Assembly: GCA_003254885.1 (NCBI GenBank)
Contig: QANT01003423.1
Location: 1-64,000 of the forward strand
Origin: Purshia tridentata
Lineage: Eukaryota; Streptophyta; Magnoliopsida; Rosales; Rosaceae
Direction of reading: 5' to 3'
Length of the DNA stretch: 64,000 bases
The notes under the pieces: model-generated
What the model was told of the DNA's origin: nothing
Database searches by the model: none
Seen by the model: only the letters and a program-made list of their open reading frames with translations
Shown here: piece after piece, positions 23,767 through 35,800 of the stretch
Numbering within the stretch: the stretch's first letter is position 1
Layout: the number at the start of each line of letters is the position of its first letter
Position numbers and translations under genes: made by a program

Positions 23767-26700
23767 TCAGTGCATCAAAAGCTTGAAGTCATCATCATTG
23801 GTGACTACTACATAGTCATATCCAAGAGAATTGGCACAAGCATGGAACTTGTCAATCTCACTCTTGGAAACTTGGATTCCAACCAATACATTTGCCCCAG
23901 TTTCACCCTGTTGGGGAGGAAAAGCAAGTCACAATCAAGTTATTGTTAATTATGAGAAAGAAAAAGAACATTTAGTTTACTAAACACAATCCATATATTG
24001 GAAAATAAAATTCATAAAAACTAAAGGATGCTGAATTACAACCTGTCCACGGTAGTGGAACAAACTAATATTCCAGCGCGGACTAAAAGCGTCCAAGAAC
24101 TTCATCAGAGCACCAGGCCTTTCTGGGAAGATAAAGCGACAAAGAACCTCATTTTGAACATTGGACCTGCCCCCCATCTGAAAGAGTTCCACAACAAAGT
24201 AAACTTAGGACCAAAATGCAAGCATGAGGGCAGGTAGGAGAGGAGACAGTTTTTTCTCAATTTATAACACTGACATGAATTCAAGTGATACATTTTTTGT
24301 TCAAAGGAAACCTAAAGGTTAGGGAAGGAGGAGTGAAATTTCATAAGATCTGCAACCCAACCAAATGATATTTGATTGACTAAATAAGAATGAAATAGTT
24401 TATTTTCCACATTATATAGGAATGGAATTAACTAAATCTTTCTCTAGTTCACAGTTCGGCAACATAATATGCCACATTGTCAGACAAGACAACATTAGTC
24501 TATAAATATATATTTACCGCACACACACACATATCTACATACATATATATATTGAGAGAGAGAGAAAGATGGTATGTGGCAGAATTACCAAGTAACGCAA
24601 GTGATCTTTAACCAAGTCACTTTTGGTAAGATTGTAAGTTTTAAGTTTAGAAGATTCCATCCGCTCTTGCATTGCTTGAAGTTCAGAAGCTGTGTGCACA
24701 CCAACACTACACATGATATAAAAAGGAAAAATAAATATATCACTTCTCCATGTATAAATATATCAAACCTAAGTAAATACTCTACAACATACAGAAGAAA
24801 TTGGCCCAAATTAGGAAAAAAATGTCAACAAAAACTGACAAGTGCTTACCTGTACAATACGATAGCCTCTTTATCAGAATTATATCTGTATTTGAATTCA
24901 CTGATATTCATTGGGCCCACCTGCCAACCAAAATATTCAGTTCACACCATGCAGAACGCTGCGCAGTAGGAAGGGGAAAAAAATAGTTGACTAAAGCTCC
25001 ATTGGCATACCAGTTCACAATAATTTTTAAAGCTTCCAGGCTCCTCTGGCATAACAGTTGCAAGTACAGCCTCTTGTTGCCGACCAACATTAGCAAGTTC
25101 AGTCACCACTCTCAGTTTATCAAAGTTCATATTTGCCCCACTGGTTATTGCAACAACATTTTCTCCTTTAAGACCATAATACTTGCAATATGCTTCAGCT
25201 CCAGCAAGAGCAAGAGCACCTGCTGGTTCTAAGATGCTCCTTGTCTCCTCAAACATATCCTGCAAAACAAGCATAAGTCTAAGATCTCAAAGCTTTCAAG
25301 TGATAAGTTATCATGTTGGCCATCATTTGTCAATGAGATACACTAGCACCAACATTGCATTTTAACTGATCAGTGGTACAAATAGTCAAACATAGAAATG
25401 AGGTTACTATGGAGCAAGACAGAATTCACATAATGACACATCTCTCTGATGCCAGAAGTATACTAGGTAGTAGACAACAGAAAAAGAGCACCAAAAATAG
25501 ACCACTGAGCACATAATTCTAATATCAGCTACAGTAATCTTGCTTCATGAAACTCCACGGTTGTTACTATATTTTTGCTATGTATCTTGGACAATTCTAG
25601 TTTTGGCATTTGGTGTTCCAGAAAGCAGAAACAGAATGCTCACTCTACTTGATTATTGTCATTTCAAAGTCCTCAAGTAAATTCCCAATTCCTTCATACA
25701 AAGACATTCCAACTGTTTACCAAGACCCTTGGCTATTAATTCCATAATTCAATTTTCACAGAATTTATATCAACGTCAAACACACTTTTGAAAGTGACTA
25801 CTAAGTTGGGGAAAGTATGTATGATTACAAAGATAGACAAAGATTTAGATTGTAGAGCATGCATTTTCTTTCAGACGCCAACCACCGAAGAATGTATGAT
25901 AAGCAATAGACTCATCCATGCAAACCTCAAGACATGAAAAAAGTTTCACCTTTATTGATCCGCAGATAGCATCACGGCTTACAAGAACTACACCATCCAT
26001 CAACTCCTTGCATATGCGGAAAGTTTCTTCACCAACCTCTTTCACAGCTACACCATCTGCAAAACCTCCAACCTGGTCCAGCACTATTCTCTCACCATGA
26101 TGTAATGACAATGCCATTGCATTTGCATCAGAGGGCTCCACACCAATAATCTTCACCTGTATACAAGAGAAATACCACAATCAGTGCTCTTTTCCGAATT
26201 ACATGATGTACATGATGTAAAAGAGAACCATTTTGAAAAGAAATAAAACTTTCCAACTTGCCCAATAAGCCATTCAAGGTAAACTAGAGAGATATGAGAA
26301 AGAAAGTTAAAAACACTAAAACCAACATACCTTTGGAGAGACCCTCTTTACATATGCAGCAATACCAGCAATGAGGCCACCACCCCCCACTGGCACAAAA
26401 ATCGCATCCAACGGACCTTTTGTTTGACGCATAATCTCCATCCCAACTGTTCCCTGACCCATAATAACATCTGGGTGATCAAAAGGAGGTATGAAGGTCC
26501 GCCCCTCCTCTTCGGCCCTCTTCTTTGCATAGCCTTGAGCCTCGTCATACGAATCCCCTATAAGTACAACCGTGGCACCCAATCTCTCAACGGATTGCCA
26601 CTACACACAAATTACCAAATTACAATCTACCCACCATTCAAATACATTCAATAAGCCAAACCCACAATTGTAAATAGCGAAATCACTCAATTGTGAGCAG

Positions 26701-27464
26701 GTTCAAGTTTAAAGTACCTTAATTTCTGGTGTGGTTACAGGCATGGCAATGACGGCATTGCAGCCCAACCTCTTGGCAGCCAATGCAACTCCTTGAGCAT
26801 GGTTTCCAGCCGACGAGCAAATCACCCCTCGGTCCAATTGTTCCTTCGGAAGCTTTGCCATCATATTATAAGCTCCGCGGAGCTTGAACGAGAAAACCTA
26901 CACAATTTTCAACACAAAATTCAATCAAAAATTCACACTTTCACCAGAAATTTCAATTTTAACTCACTGTTAGCGGTATCAACTACTCACAGGCTGCAAA
27001 TCCTCCCTCTTGAGCCAAACGTTCACCCCCAGCCGCTCCGAGAGCTTCTTCGCCAGCTCCAGCGGCGTTTCGATGGCCACGTCGTACACCTTCGACGACA
27101 GGATGCTCGTCAAGTACTCCATTGCGTCGACAATGTCGCCGTTGTCTTTTTCGTCCGTGACCGTACGGTCGGGTATTGCCCCGAGGAAACCGGGTTGGTA
27201 TTGTAGCGAACTGGGCGAGACCCGCTTGGGCAGCGGCGGCGCTGAGAGGTGAGGTGGGTCGGTTTCGCGGGAAGTAAAGGTGGCGGACGAGGAGGACGGT
27301 TCGGCTGAAATATCGGTGGTTGGTCGTGACAGCGTGGCCGCGATGAACTGCTTGATGGGTTGTCGGCGTGTGGTGCTGAGTTGGTGGGGACCATTGATGA
27401 GCGAACGGTGGCGTATTGGGCGGAGGAGAGGTGAATGGGCCGGGCGGAGCTGGAGGGCCTCCAT
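23767..27464 (-). CDS. OMR1: Threonine dehydratase (deaminase), biosynthetic, chloroplastic
   Basis: PLP enzyme turning L-threonine into 2-oxobutanoate plus ammonia, the first committed step of isoleucine synthesis, in plastids. Nine exons on the - strand: 27464-26991, 26897-26718, 26600-26331, 26156-25950, 25259-25011, 24920-24850, 24706-24589, 24177-24043 and 23907-23767, giving 614 residues (Arabidopsis OMR1 592). The first ~90 residues are a Ser/Thr/Pro-rich transit peptide. The catalytic domain has Schiff-base Lys163 in [10 protein letters not shown], the SSAGNHAQG loop and the glycine loop [10 protein letters not shown]. The C-terminal third holds two ACT-like regulatory regions ([20 protein letters not shown] and [13 protein letters not shown]), where isoleucine feedback and valine relief act in the known plant enzymes. 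A longer overlapping frame in another phase (27522 down to 26983) is a GC-rich shadow. Confidence 0.95.
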
Positions 27465-28024
27465 GGTTGGAAGTAAAGTGCTGGCGGCTTTGCGAGGGAG
27501 GCTTCGTAGAGTCTTGGGGCAATTTGCTTACTTCTAGTTAGTCCCTCACCGGCGGGTTTTGAGGAGGACCAATAGGGAACGACACGGAGGACAGGGTGGA
27601 AAGGGATTGGGTGGCGTGGCGAAGGATTATTGGTCGGTCACTCAGTTTTAGTGTAGGGTAAGCAGCTCTTGGAGACCAAATTTAGTATACGGCCGAACAT
27701 TCAAGCTTGGGCTTCTTTGAATTTTGACAGTTGATACGTGTTTGTGGGTCCCACTGTTTTGTTCACTGAGGTATCTGGATATGTAGATGCCTGTTGCAAC
27801 ATGTTCATGAATCTCACGTATCGTATCATGCTGACATTTAAATGCATAAAATATTATTCTCCCCATAGATATTTTGGCAAAATTCTTTTTTTAGGTCAAA
27901 AGTTATTTTGGCAATATGAAGAGTTGAATGGAATATTTAAATTCATGGTACTGTTTTTTAACAATAGACTAAAATATAAGCATTTATTGACTGTTTGATA
28001 AGAGATGTAAATAGAACAATTTTT
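27465..28024. other. Upstream region of OMR1
   Basis: Promoter-side region of OMR1. It includes a stretch (about 27727-27830) that resembles 28500-28625 beyond the hairpin element, apparently a faint old duplication. No gene was recognised. Confidence 0.35.
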
Positions 28025-28462
28025 GGGTCACTCTTGGGGTGACCTTGGTCACCCCACCAATCGAAATTATAATTTTAGCAATATTGGCACATAATCGGAA
28101 CTGTTCACATTTTAAATCACTTATTATAAATCATCTATGCAAAAAATCAACTTAATTGAAAATCATTTGATTATAGAATTGTTGTCAATTAAATAGAAAA
28201 AATCAACGGTTTGGTCAAAAAATCATTATTTAATTCGAAACCATTCATTTTTTCTATTTAATTAATAGAAAAAATCAACGGTTTGGTCAAAAAATCACTA
28301 TTTAATTTGAAACCATTCATTTTTTCTATTTAATTGACAACAATTATATAACCAAATGATTTCCGATTGAGTTGATTTTTTGCATAGATGATCTAAAATG
28401 TGAACGGTTCCGATTATGCGTCAACATTGCCAAAATTATAATTTCGAGGAGTGGGGTGACCC
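28025..28462. mobile_element. MITE-like foldback element, ~438 bp
   Basis: The left arm begins GGGTCAC and the right arm ends GTGACCC. Over most of their length the arms are inverted copies: CGAAATTATAATTTTAGCAA on the left against CGAAATTATAATTTTGGCAA on the inverted right, then ATAATCGGAAC, TTCACATTTTA, ATCTATGCAAAAAATCAACT and TTGTCAATTAAATAGAAAAA. The centre carries a ~70-bp near-perfect direct repeat (TAGAAAAAATCAACGGTTTG). The left tip has its own extra short palindrome, GGGGTGACC TT GGTCACCCC. Such an RNA would fold into one long hairpin. There is no open frame of note. No clear target-site duplication was found (ATTTTT flanks are suggestive only), so the superfamily is left open. Confidence 0.8.
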
Positions 28463-29001
28463 AAATATTTTTCATGTAAATATATCAAATTAAAAAAATA
28501 TGTATCCTATTGTGGTTGTGGGTCTCATAGTTTCTTCACTGAGGCCAAAGGATGTAAGATGGGTATTTGGAAATTGGAATGCATATGTGGATTGTGCAAT
28601 GTACATGAATATTAGGTATCCTACCTACATATTATGTAATATACATGTAATCCATTCCCATGTCATTAGGTATTTGGGTGTGCCAATGTCATCTCTTGCC
28701 ACATGCTAATGGTTGATAAATTAAGGCACTCCAATGTTATTAAGTTAATGTGCTATTTTTTGGTCAAAAAAAAAAGTTAATGTGCTATTTGAGTGGGGCA
28801 AAAAAGAAAAAAGAAAAAAAAGAAGGGATTAGCACAAAGCAAATAGCATGTGCTATTGGGGGCACTATCTCATGTAGTCTTGTGTGAAATGTGCACTGTC
28901 ATCGTATTTTGTTTTTATTTGATTTATTGTTTTGTCCCACCTCTATAAAATTCCCATTTTCATGTGTTTATTTTCAATAAAAAAAATCAAGTGGACCCAT
29001 A
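28463..29001. other. AT-rich spacer
   Basis: No gene recognised. It contains A-rich runs near 28766 and 28800-28824, and a short direct repeat (GTTAATGTGCTATTT near 28744 and 28775). Confidence 0.35.
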
Positions 29002-29318
29002 TTTGCCTTGGAATCTTTTTCGACTACTCTTTCAATGTCTTTTTGTCTTTTTCTTGGAGGTGCATCTTCTTTTTCTTGATACATCTTTTGCATATGCATA
29101 AATATACGGGTCACATGACTCACATGACCAATTTTTAATGGCTGTTAGTGGAAAAATTTGCCTTGGAATCTTTTTCGACTACTCTTTCAAGGTCTTTTTG
29201 TCTTTTTCTTGGAGGTGCATCTGCTTTTTCTTGGAGGTGCATCTTCTTTTTCTTGATACATCATATGCATAAATATACGGGTCACATGACCAATTTTTAA
29301 TGGCTGTTAGTGGAAAAT
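29002..29318. repeat. Two-copy tandem duplication, ~155-bp unit
   Basis: Unit one at 29002-29156 and unit two at 29157-29318 share TTTGCCTTGGAATCTTTTTC through GGCTGTTAGTGGAAAA almost unchanged. Unit two has a small inner duplication of CTTTTTCTTGGAGGTGCATC, and unit one an extra GACTCACATGAC. The near identity suggests a recent event. Confidence 0.9.
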
Positions 29319-30484
29319 TAACAGAAGTCTTTAATTGGTGTTTAAGTAAATTAGAAATTATTAAGCAAATTAGGATTTTTTTTATTTTTTTACACTAAAT
29401 AAGGATTTTTTAATTAGAACAAAGTCGCATCCTCAACCAAAAATCGGTGTAAAAATCGAGTCTTCTTACTAAAATTTTCTCAATTATATTAAAAAATAAG
29501 GATGATATATGCATATGATAGAGAGATACGTTATCATAAACCTGCCCAAGGCTTTAGTGCAGTTTGTTGTGTGGGCCTAATATATTATAATTTTTCTGGT
29601 GCTCTCCTTTGAGGTCTTTGGGCCTTGTCATTGTAATTTTCCACTTTCTGGGATGTTTCAAGTTTTTAACACAATGGTTTTGGACAAAAAATAGAAAATT
29701 AAAATCTGTTCTAGCCTTCTAGGGGATTGTAGTGCCAGTGTTTCAACGTCATAGTCCAAACCCCCACTCCTTGTGACTTTCATTATATAAAAGAAAAGCC
29801 ATTTATAATAAACCTGGATTTTTAAAATCCAAAATTTAGATGATGAAGCTCTTGGGGTTGGGGTCACCACTCACCACTCACTCATCACCCAAACAACATT
29901 ATCTTTAGGACATTGGGATAAGATGAGTTAAATGAAAAAATTATTGAGAATTTTATTAGGCTTTAATTTTGCTTATGTTCATGTTTTTTTTTCTAATAAT
30001 TAAGGGTCTTCATATTTGTGGTCAATTGATCAGTCCATCACTCTATTGTGAAAGAATAATATTATGTATTCGTCCCCACCTAAGTTTTTGTTTCATAATT
30101 AAGGACGGTGGTTGCTAACGATCACATGTTTAAATTCTTAGAATAATAGAACCCCATTATCATAATTGGTTGATTGAACTCAAAAGGAATTAGATTCTAA
30201 AACTGCAGCAAGAAAGTGGAATGAAGGTAAGGTAATGAGCTTTGAGCCTCTGATAGTGTAATAGAAAAGTAAAAGCAACAAATCTATATACTTCTCTCTA
30301 AGGAAAGCTAAACAAAAACACAAAGGTAAAGAATCTTGAACACCTTCATAATAAAACTCACATTATATGATCACCATCAGAAACCAACCACACATTCAAG
30401 TTTCCATTGTAATTGCAAGTTGGGTTTCGAATTTGATCTAATACCTTAGCAGAACCATCAAACTGTATTTTTCTAAATTCTAAG
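29319..30484. other. Spacer and upstream region of the CHUP1-like gene
   Basis: AT-rich. The last few hundred bases are presumably promoter and 5' UTR of the gene starting at 30485. No other gene was recognised. Confidence 0.35.
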
Positions 30485-32131
30485 ATGGAGAGCTCGACAT
30501 CAAGGGCAGAGCTCATAAGGCCAGTGCTGCTTAAAGCTGGGATTCCTTTAGCTTTTTATGTGGCTGGTTTCATCTATGCCAGGATTATGGCTAAAAGAAG
30601 TGATCCTAAAGACTCTTTCGAATCTCAGGTGAGCACCCTGGAGACAATTTCTCATGAGTTTACAGATGATGAGGATAGCTTTCATAGTTTAAGTTCTACT
30701 TCTACATGCATACTTTCAATGGAAGATCATGAACAAATCATCATGGATACCAACGTAATGAATTTATTAGAAAGTTTTGGGATTCGAGATAATAAACCCG
30801 AATTTGAAGAGGAGATTTCGCACCTAAGAAGCCGACTTGAAGATCTTCAAAAGAGAGAATTTGAGTTGGAGATGAAGTTTATCCGCTACTGTGACTTGAA
30901 GGAGAAGGAATATATGCTTATGGAGCTTAGGAATATGTTGTTATTGGAGATGGCTCAAGTTGAGTTCGTGGATAGAGAAGTTTCATCCATGGAGGCTGAG
31001 AACCAAAGGTTTGAAAAGGTGGCAATGGAATACTTGAGAGTTGTGGAACAACTTGAAGATTGGAAATCAGAAAATGGATTGCTTCAGAGGAAGGTAAAGA
31101 GGCTTTTGAGCAAAGCAAGAAGGCAATCTTGCATAATACGAGAACAAGATTTGAAGCTTCAAGCTAGAGAAGCAGAAGTTTTGAGAATCCATGATGTACT
31201 AAAAACAAGCAAAAATGTTATCAAGAAATTGGAGGATGAAATTGGGGAGCTGAGAACGGTTTTGGACCAATTGCAGGATGAGAAAAATGGGCTCTTGGAA
31301 AAGCTTGAGTTGGCAGAAAAATCAGCTTCCTCAATCTTCAAGGTGAAACCGCTCTTTTTTTAAGCATTAGAGATCACATATAGTAAAGTGTGTATTCATT
31401 CAGATTCCTTTTGGCTAAATAATAACTGAACAAATTAGCTAAGTGAAATTGGATGATCAATATGCATTGAAAGAGTAAGGTAATAGCTATATAATTAGAA
31501 ACCATTCTGAGAGAAATAGGATCCTCTATTAATGTTTTATGTGCTGATATTGTGCTTATATCTGAGACTCTGGTTTGAATTATCTTCCTTCTTGGTATTA
31601 ATAGTCTAACTGTTTTGAGGTATATATCCCACATTACAGATTGAAGGAGAAGGGATAAAAATTGAGGACTATGCTCGGCTGGCGAAGGAATTAGAGCAGC
31701 TGCAGAAGGATCGTGCAGCTGAACTTACGGAACTGAATTACTTGCGGTGGAGCAATGCATGCTTAAGGCACAAATTGATGAGGAATCATGCACAACAAGA
31801 ACAGGATGATCAGCAGAAGAATAGTCATTTGGAAATTGATTTTGAAGAAAGTGGAGAAATTAATGGAAATTATGGGTTAGAGCATGAATTGGCTAGCATG
31901 GTTTTGGAGCAGAATGAGCCTTGCTTTGGAAATGTGAGCAGTGACCAGGCTTTTTCGAAAAGGCGAAAGCTATTTCGAAGGCTTAAGAGATGGGTGGAAG
32001 GCAGTGAGAAGGGAAGAGGAAGGGTGGATGAGAAGGAAAGGCATGAAGAAGTCAAGTGTTTTGGAAGACATTCTGTTTCAGAGGATGTAGAGGAACATCA
32101 GCATACAAGGAGGTCTTGTTCTAGTGTATGA
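30485..32131 (+). CDS. CHUP1/AR791-like coiled-coil protein
   Basis: Two exons, 30485-31342 and 31640-32131, giving 449 residues. Near the N terminus is a hydrophobic segment (PVLLKAGIPLAFYVAGFIYA, about residues 13-32), probably a membrane anchor. An acidic, Ser-rich linker follows, then a long coiled coil (about residues 105-350, heptads such as EEEISHLRSRLEDLQKREFE). After the intron, NYLRWSNACLRHKLM is the signature of the CHUP1 family, whose founder anchors chloroplasts to actin. This protein is much shorter than CHUP1 and lacks its proline-rich and C-terminal conserved parts. Arabidopsis AR791 (At1g52080) seems a nearer relative from memory. A link to organelle or membrane positioning on actin is inference. 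The tail is basic (RRKLFRRLKRW). Confidence 0.85.
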
Positions 32132-32896
32132 CCACATAAATATTACATTAATTCTTGCTGTTCAGACTTCACTTCACATATAGATGTCTCAAAACAAGGC
32201 CAATTTCTTTTTTGAAAAGCTTTAAAAATTTACTTAACCCCATGGCTGCATTTGAAACCAGTAACCTGTAATCCTACTGACTGGCTGATGATGAATTTGT
32301 ACCATTCTTGTGATAAACTGCTAACTATAAAAGATGATTTACCATTCATATGAGTCAATCTTTCCCTTTCTTTCTTAGGATTACATGCATCCACTCCATG
32401 GCCATTATTCACTAGCAAAAAGGGGGTTGTGGTGAACTGGTGATTCAAGCTATAAAGTAAAACATGCACAAAATATAATTTTAACATGTATTGGATATAA
32501 AAAAAAAATTACATGTGCATCGCATGGAGGATTACTATTAAAGGAGGTTGGAAAACTCCCACAAAATTATATTTTTTTTGAAAATTCAAAAGAAAAAAAC
32601 AATGAGGGGGGGTCTCAAGCCCATAATTGGATGGAGCCCAGAATATGGATCATTAGAAAAAAACAAATCATTATTCCATTCCATTGGGCAACACAAAACC
32701 TTGTGATTTTCTATACAAAAAGACACCTAGTGATTTTCTAAGCAAAAAAGACACCTTGTGATTTTGAGACCATAAACTGTGGATGAAATTGAGAGTGCTA
32801 TCCTCTCCCTTTTCTCTCAGAAAGAGCAAACAGCTGAAACCAACCAAAATATTGCACACCCTGATTCTTTAACTGTCACTCTAAACCCATTGCACC
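32132..32896. other. Spacer between the CHUP1-like gene and FKBP16-4
   Basis: 3' UTR of the upstream gene, then AT-rich spacer and FKBP upstream sequence. It has a short repeated motif GACACCTWGTGATTTT near 32722-32766. No gene was recognised. Confidence 0.35.
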
Positions 32897-35800
32897 ATGG
32901 CCATGGAGCTCTTCCTTCTTCCTTATCACCAACACAATCCAACTCTGCTTCACAAGCCTCTCTTCCACGTACCCATTACAAGTAATCTCTCTCTCTCACA
33001 CGCACACAAAGCTTACGTTTTTTGGAGTTCATTCAAACTTAAGCAACTTTATTGGATTCATAGGCAAGAGACTTCCCAAGAGGAACTCAAATGTCTCACC
33101 ATGTCAATGCTCATCGTCTTCCTCAGATGGTACCAACCTATCATTACACTATGAGGGAAGGAGGGCTTTGATTGGTTCTCTCTTAACCTCAGGTTTTTCC
33201 TAACTTCAGCTCCTTTTCTTTAATATCAACGCATACTTGTGAAAATTACATTTTTTTTTTTTGCTTAATATTTAATTTTATTGTGTTAATTAAATTGGGT
33301 CTCCTTGACATTGATTTGGCATAATTTAGATAAATTGGGTCTGGGAAATGTGGAAATTCTGGGTAATTGTAGTTGGGTGTTCTTTTTTTTTATTTCTACT
33401 ATTGTCTCTGCTCTTTCCATATCTTCATCTGATGTTTAATTTCTTCCATGAATGTGCAATTTCTATATACACTGGCTTATTGACTTCTTCTTTTCTAAAA
33501 TGAGTCAGCTGCTGGCATTTATGTGTGTGATGCAGCTGAGGCTGTTAGCACAAGTAGGAGAGCTGTGAGTTTTAAAGTTTTAATTTTTGTTTTTATTGTT
33601 TTATCTTCCAGATTATACTTTGGTAATTAGTGCTGCAAGTAAATTAAATTTGAATGAAAATGGAAACTTCTTTTTAATATAAAAAAACCATCTTTACATT
33701 CGAAATTTGTGATATTCATTTACTTACTGCAGCTACGAGGAGCGAAAATAGCTGAGAGTGAATTTACAACCCTTCCCAATGGTCTGAAGTTAGTAATCTA
33801 TCGTCACTTATAAAATCCTCTGCTCACCTCTTATGCTTTCGCTATTTCTGCTCATATAGTCCTTCACTAAACCATGTACATTGCATTTCTTACAGCTTTC
33901 AAGCCTTTCATGTTGATGACATGCCACATGTAGCAAAAAATGCATCTCAACAGAAACTCACCGTCTACTTAAAATTTTCTTGTCAAACTTTCAAAATAAA
34001 ATTTTTCGAGAGTTTTCCAAAGCCATATGTGTAATAATAATGAGATACAAAGTATTACTTTTCAACTCATAACCCTTTATTCTGATAGTCCATGCAATTG
34101 TTGTTTTATTGATTTCATCTGTAGAAGGTTCATGTCTTTTCCTAGACACAGAATTATATACCGATGGTATTATTCCTCAGGTACTACGACTTGAAGGTCG
34201 GGAATGGAGCTGAGGCAGTGAAGGGATCCCGGGTTGCAGTACGGTTGTGATCCAGTTAAATTTCAATATTTCAAGTTTATATAATTAATTCTATCTCCTA
34301 GAATATGTCAATACTAAACATTTAAAGATATCACATATTATTAAGCTTTCTTATGTGACTAGATACCAAACAAACCTTTGAGACACTCCCAGTAAGAACT
34401 CATATATTATGCACCTAATAGTCTTCTGCAGTCTGCTCAAGTGTTGTTCCTTCATCCTAGGTGTTAGTTGGCTGTCTTTTTAACGTCTTTATCTTCTATA
34501 TTGCCCAAACTTGCTTTCCATATATTGTTAAGAACCGTTTAATATTGATTTTTTCTGTTATTATCTGATTCATATGCGCCAGCATAAATTGAGAACATTA
34601 TGAGAGATAAGAAGCTCTCTCAGACATATCTCTCTTGGATTAAAGATGCTGATTGTCTGCAGTCTCAAAAGTCTACTAAGTATATGATGTTTACATCATG
34701 TGAAGTGCATGTTAAAGTGAAATTAACGTAATAGTTTAAGGTTGCTAAAACAAGTAATGAGTATATTCCAAATCATCAAATATTTATGAGGGATTCATGT
34801 ATGATCAATGTAGAATGTAAATTTGTATCTCTTTTTGTAGGTTCATTATGTCGCAAAGTGGAAGGGTATCACTTTTATGACAAGTAGACAAGGACTTGGT
34901 GTTGGTGGAGGAACGGTAAGATTTCAAGTGGTGCTGCTATGCCCTTGTATGTTTAGTATTATAGGTAATGTTAGGAAAGGACAGTAATTCCAAATGTCCA
35001 CGGAAAGAATCTGATACCTCTCAATATCCTTTTAAATTGCAATAAAACAAACCAACCAATTTATTTTTATTTTTTATTGTATAGTATAGTTTCTGGAATA
35101 ACTATCTAGACCATATATGATATATGTAAACTCAGAACATCATTTTTGCATTATTGTAGAAAAATGGTTCTGCTTAGCAAAAATTGCACAAAACAGTTTT
35201 AGTTATGCAGTTAAAGCTGACATACTTATGTTAATACCCCTCTTGCCCATGATGAATCACCAATTCTTAGTTGATACTCATTGATCCTTGCTCACAAATT
35301 CAGAAATAATTTCCTTAAACTCCTTAACCCACTGAGATAATATAGATTGATTATGATTTTTTAATTGTCTTCATGAACCAATTGTTGGAGGTTCTCACAT
35401 TTTAGTATAAAGAAATCTTGGTTTTAGTGTGAAGAGTTATAATTCTTGTTAATATATCAATTATAATATTTGTGATATTGAAAAAGGTAAAACTAAAAAG
35501 TTTCTAGCAATGAAGTCTATGCAATCTGCACTCACCATATTGTATTAGTGCCACGCGTGTTGGTGTGTGTTGTTTCTTATATCTTATAGTTGTTATATAA
35601 ATGCTTGGATGCTGCAGCCATATGGATTTGATATAGGCCAATCTGAGAAGGGATCAGTCCTTAAAGGATTAGATCTTGGTGTAAAAGGCATGCGAGTAGG
35701 AGGCCAGGTGAGATGAGTTTTTAGCATAAATTTTTCTTGTTATGCCTTGAAGCATTGTTGCAGCATTACTTGAGTTTAGAATTTAGAGAAGAAAATGTAC

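Noticed and set aside
26983-27522. Long open frame overlapping OMR1 exon 1 in another phase
   Set aside because: It is Pro/Arg/His-rich without a known fold, and is explained as a shadow of the GC-rich transit-peptide exon.
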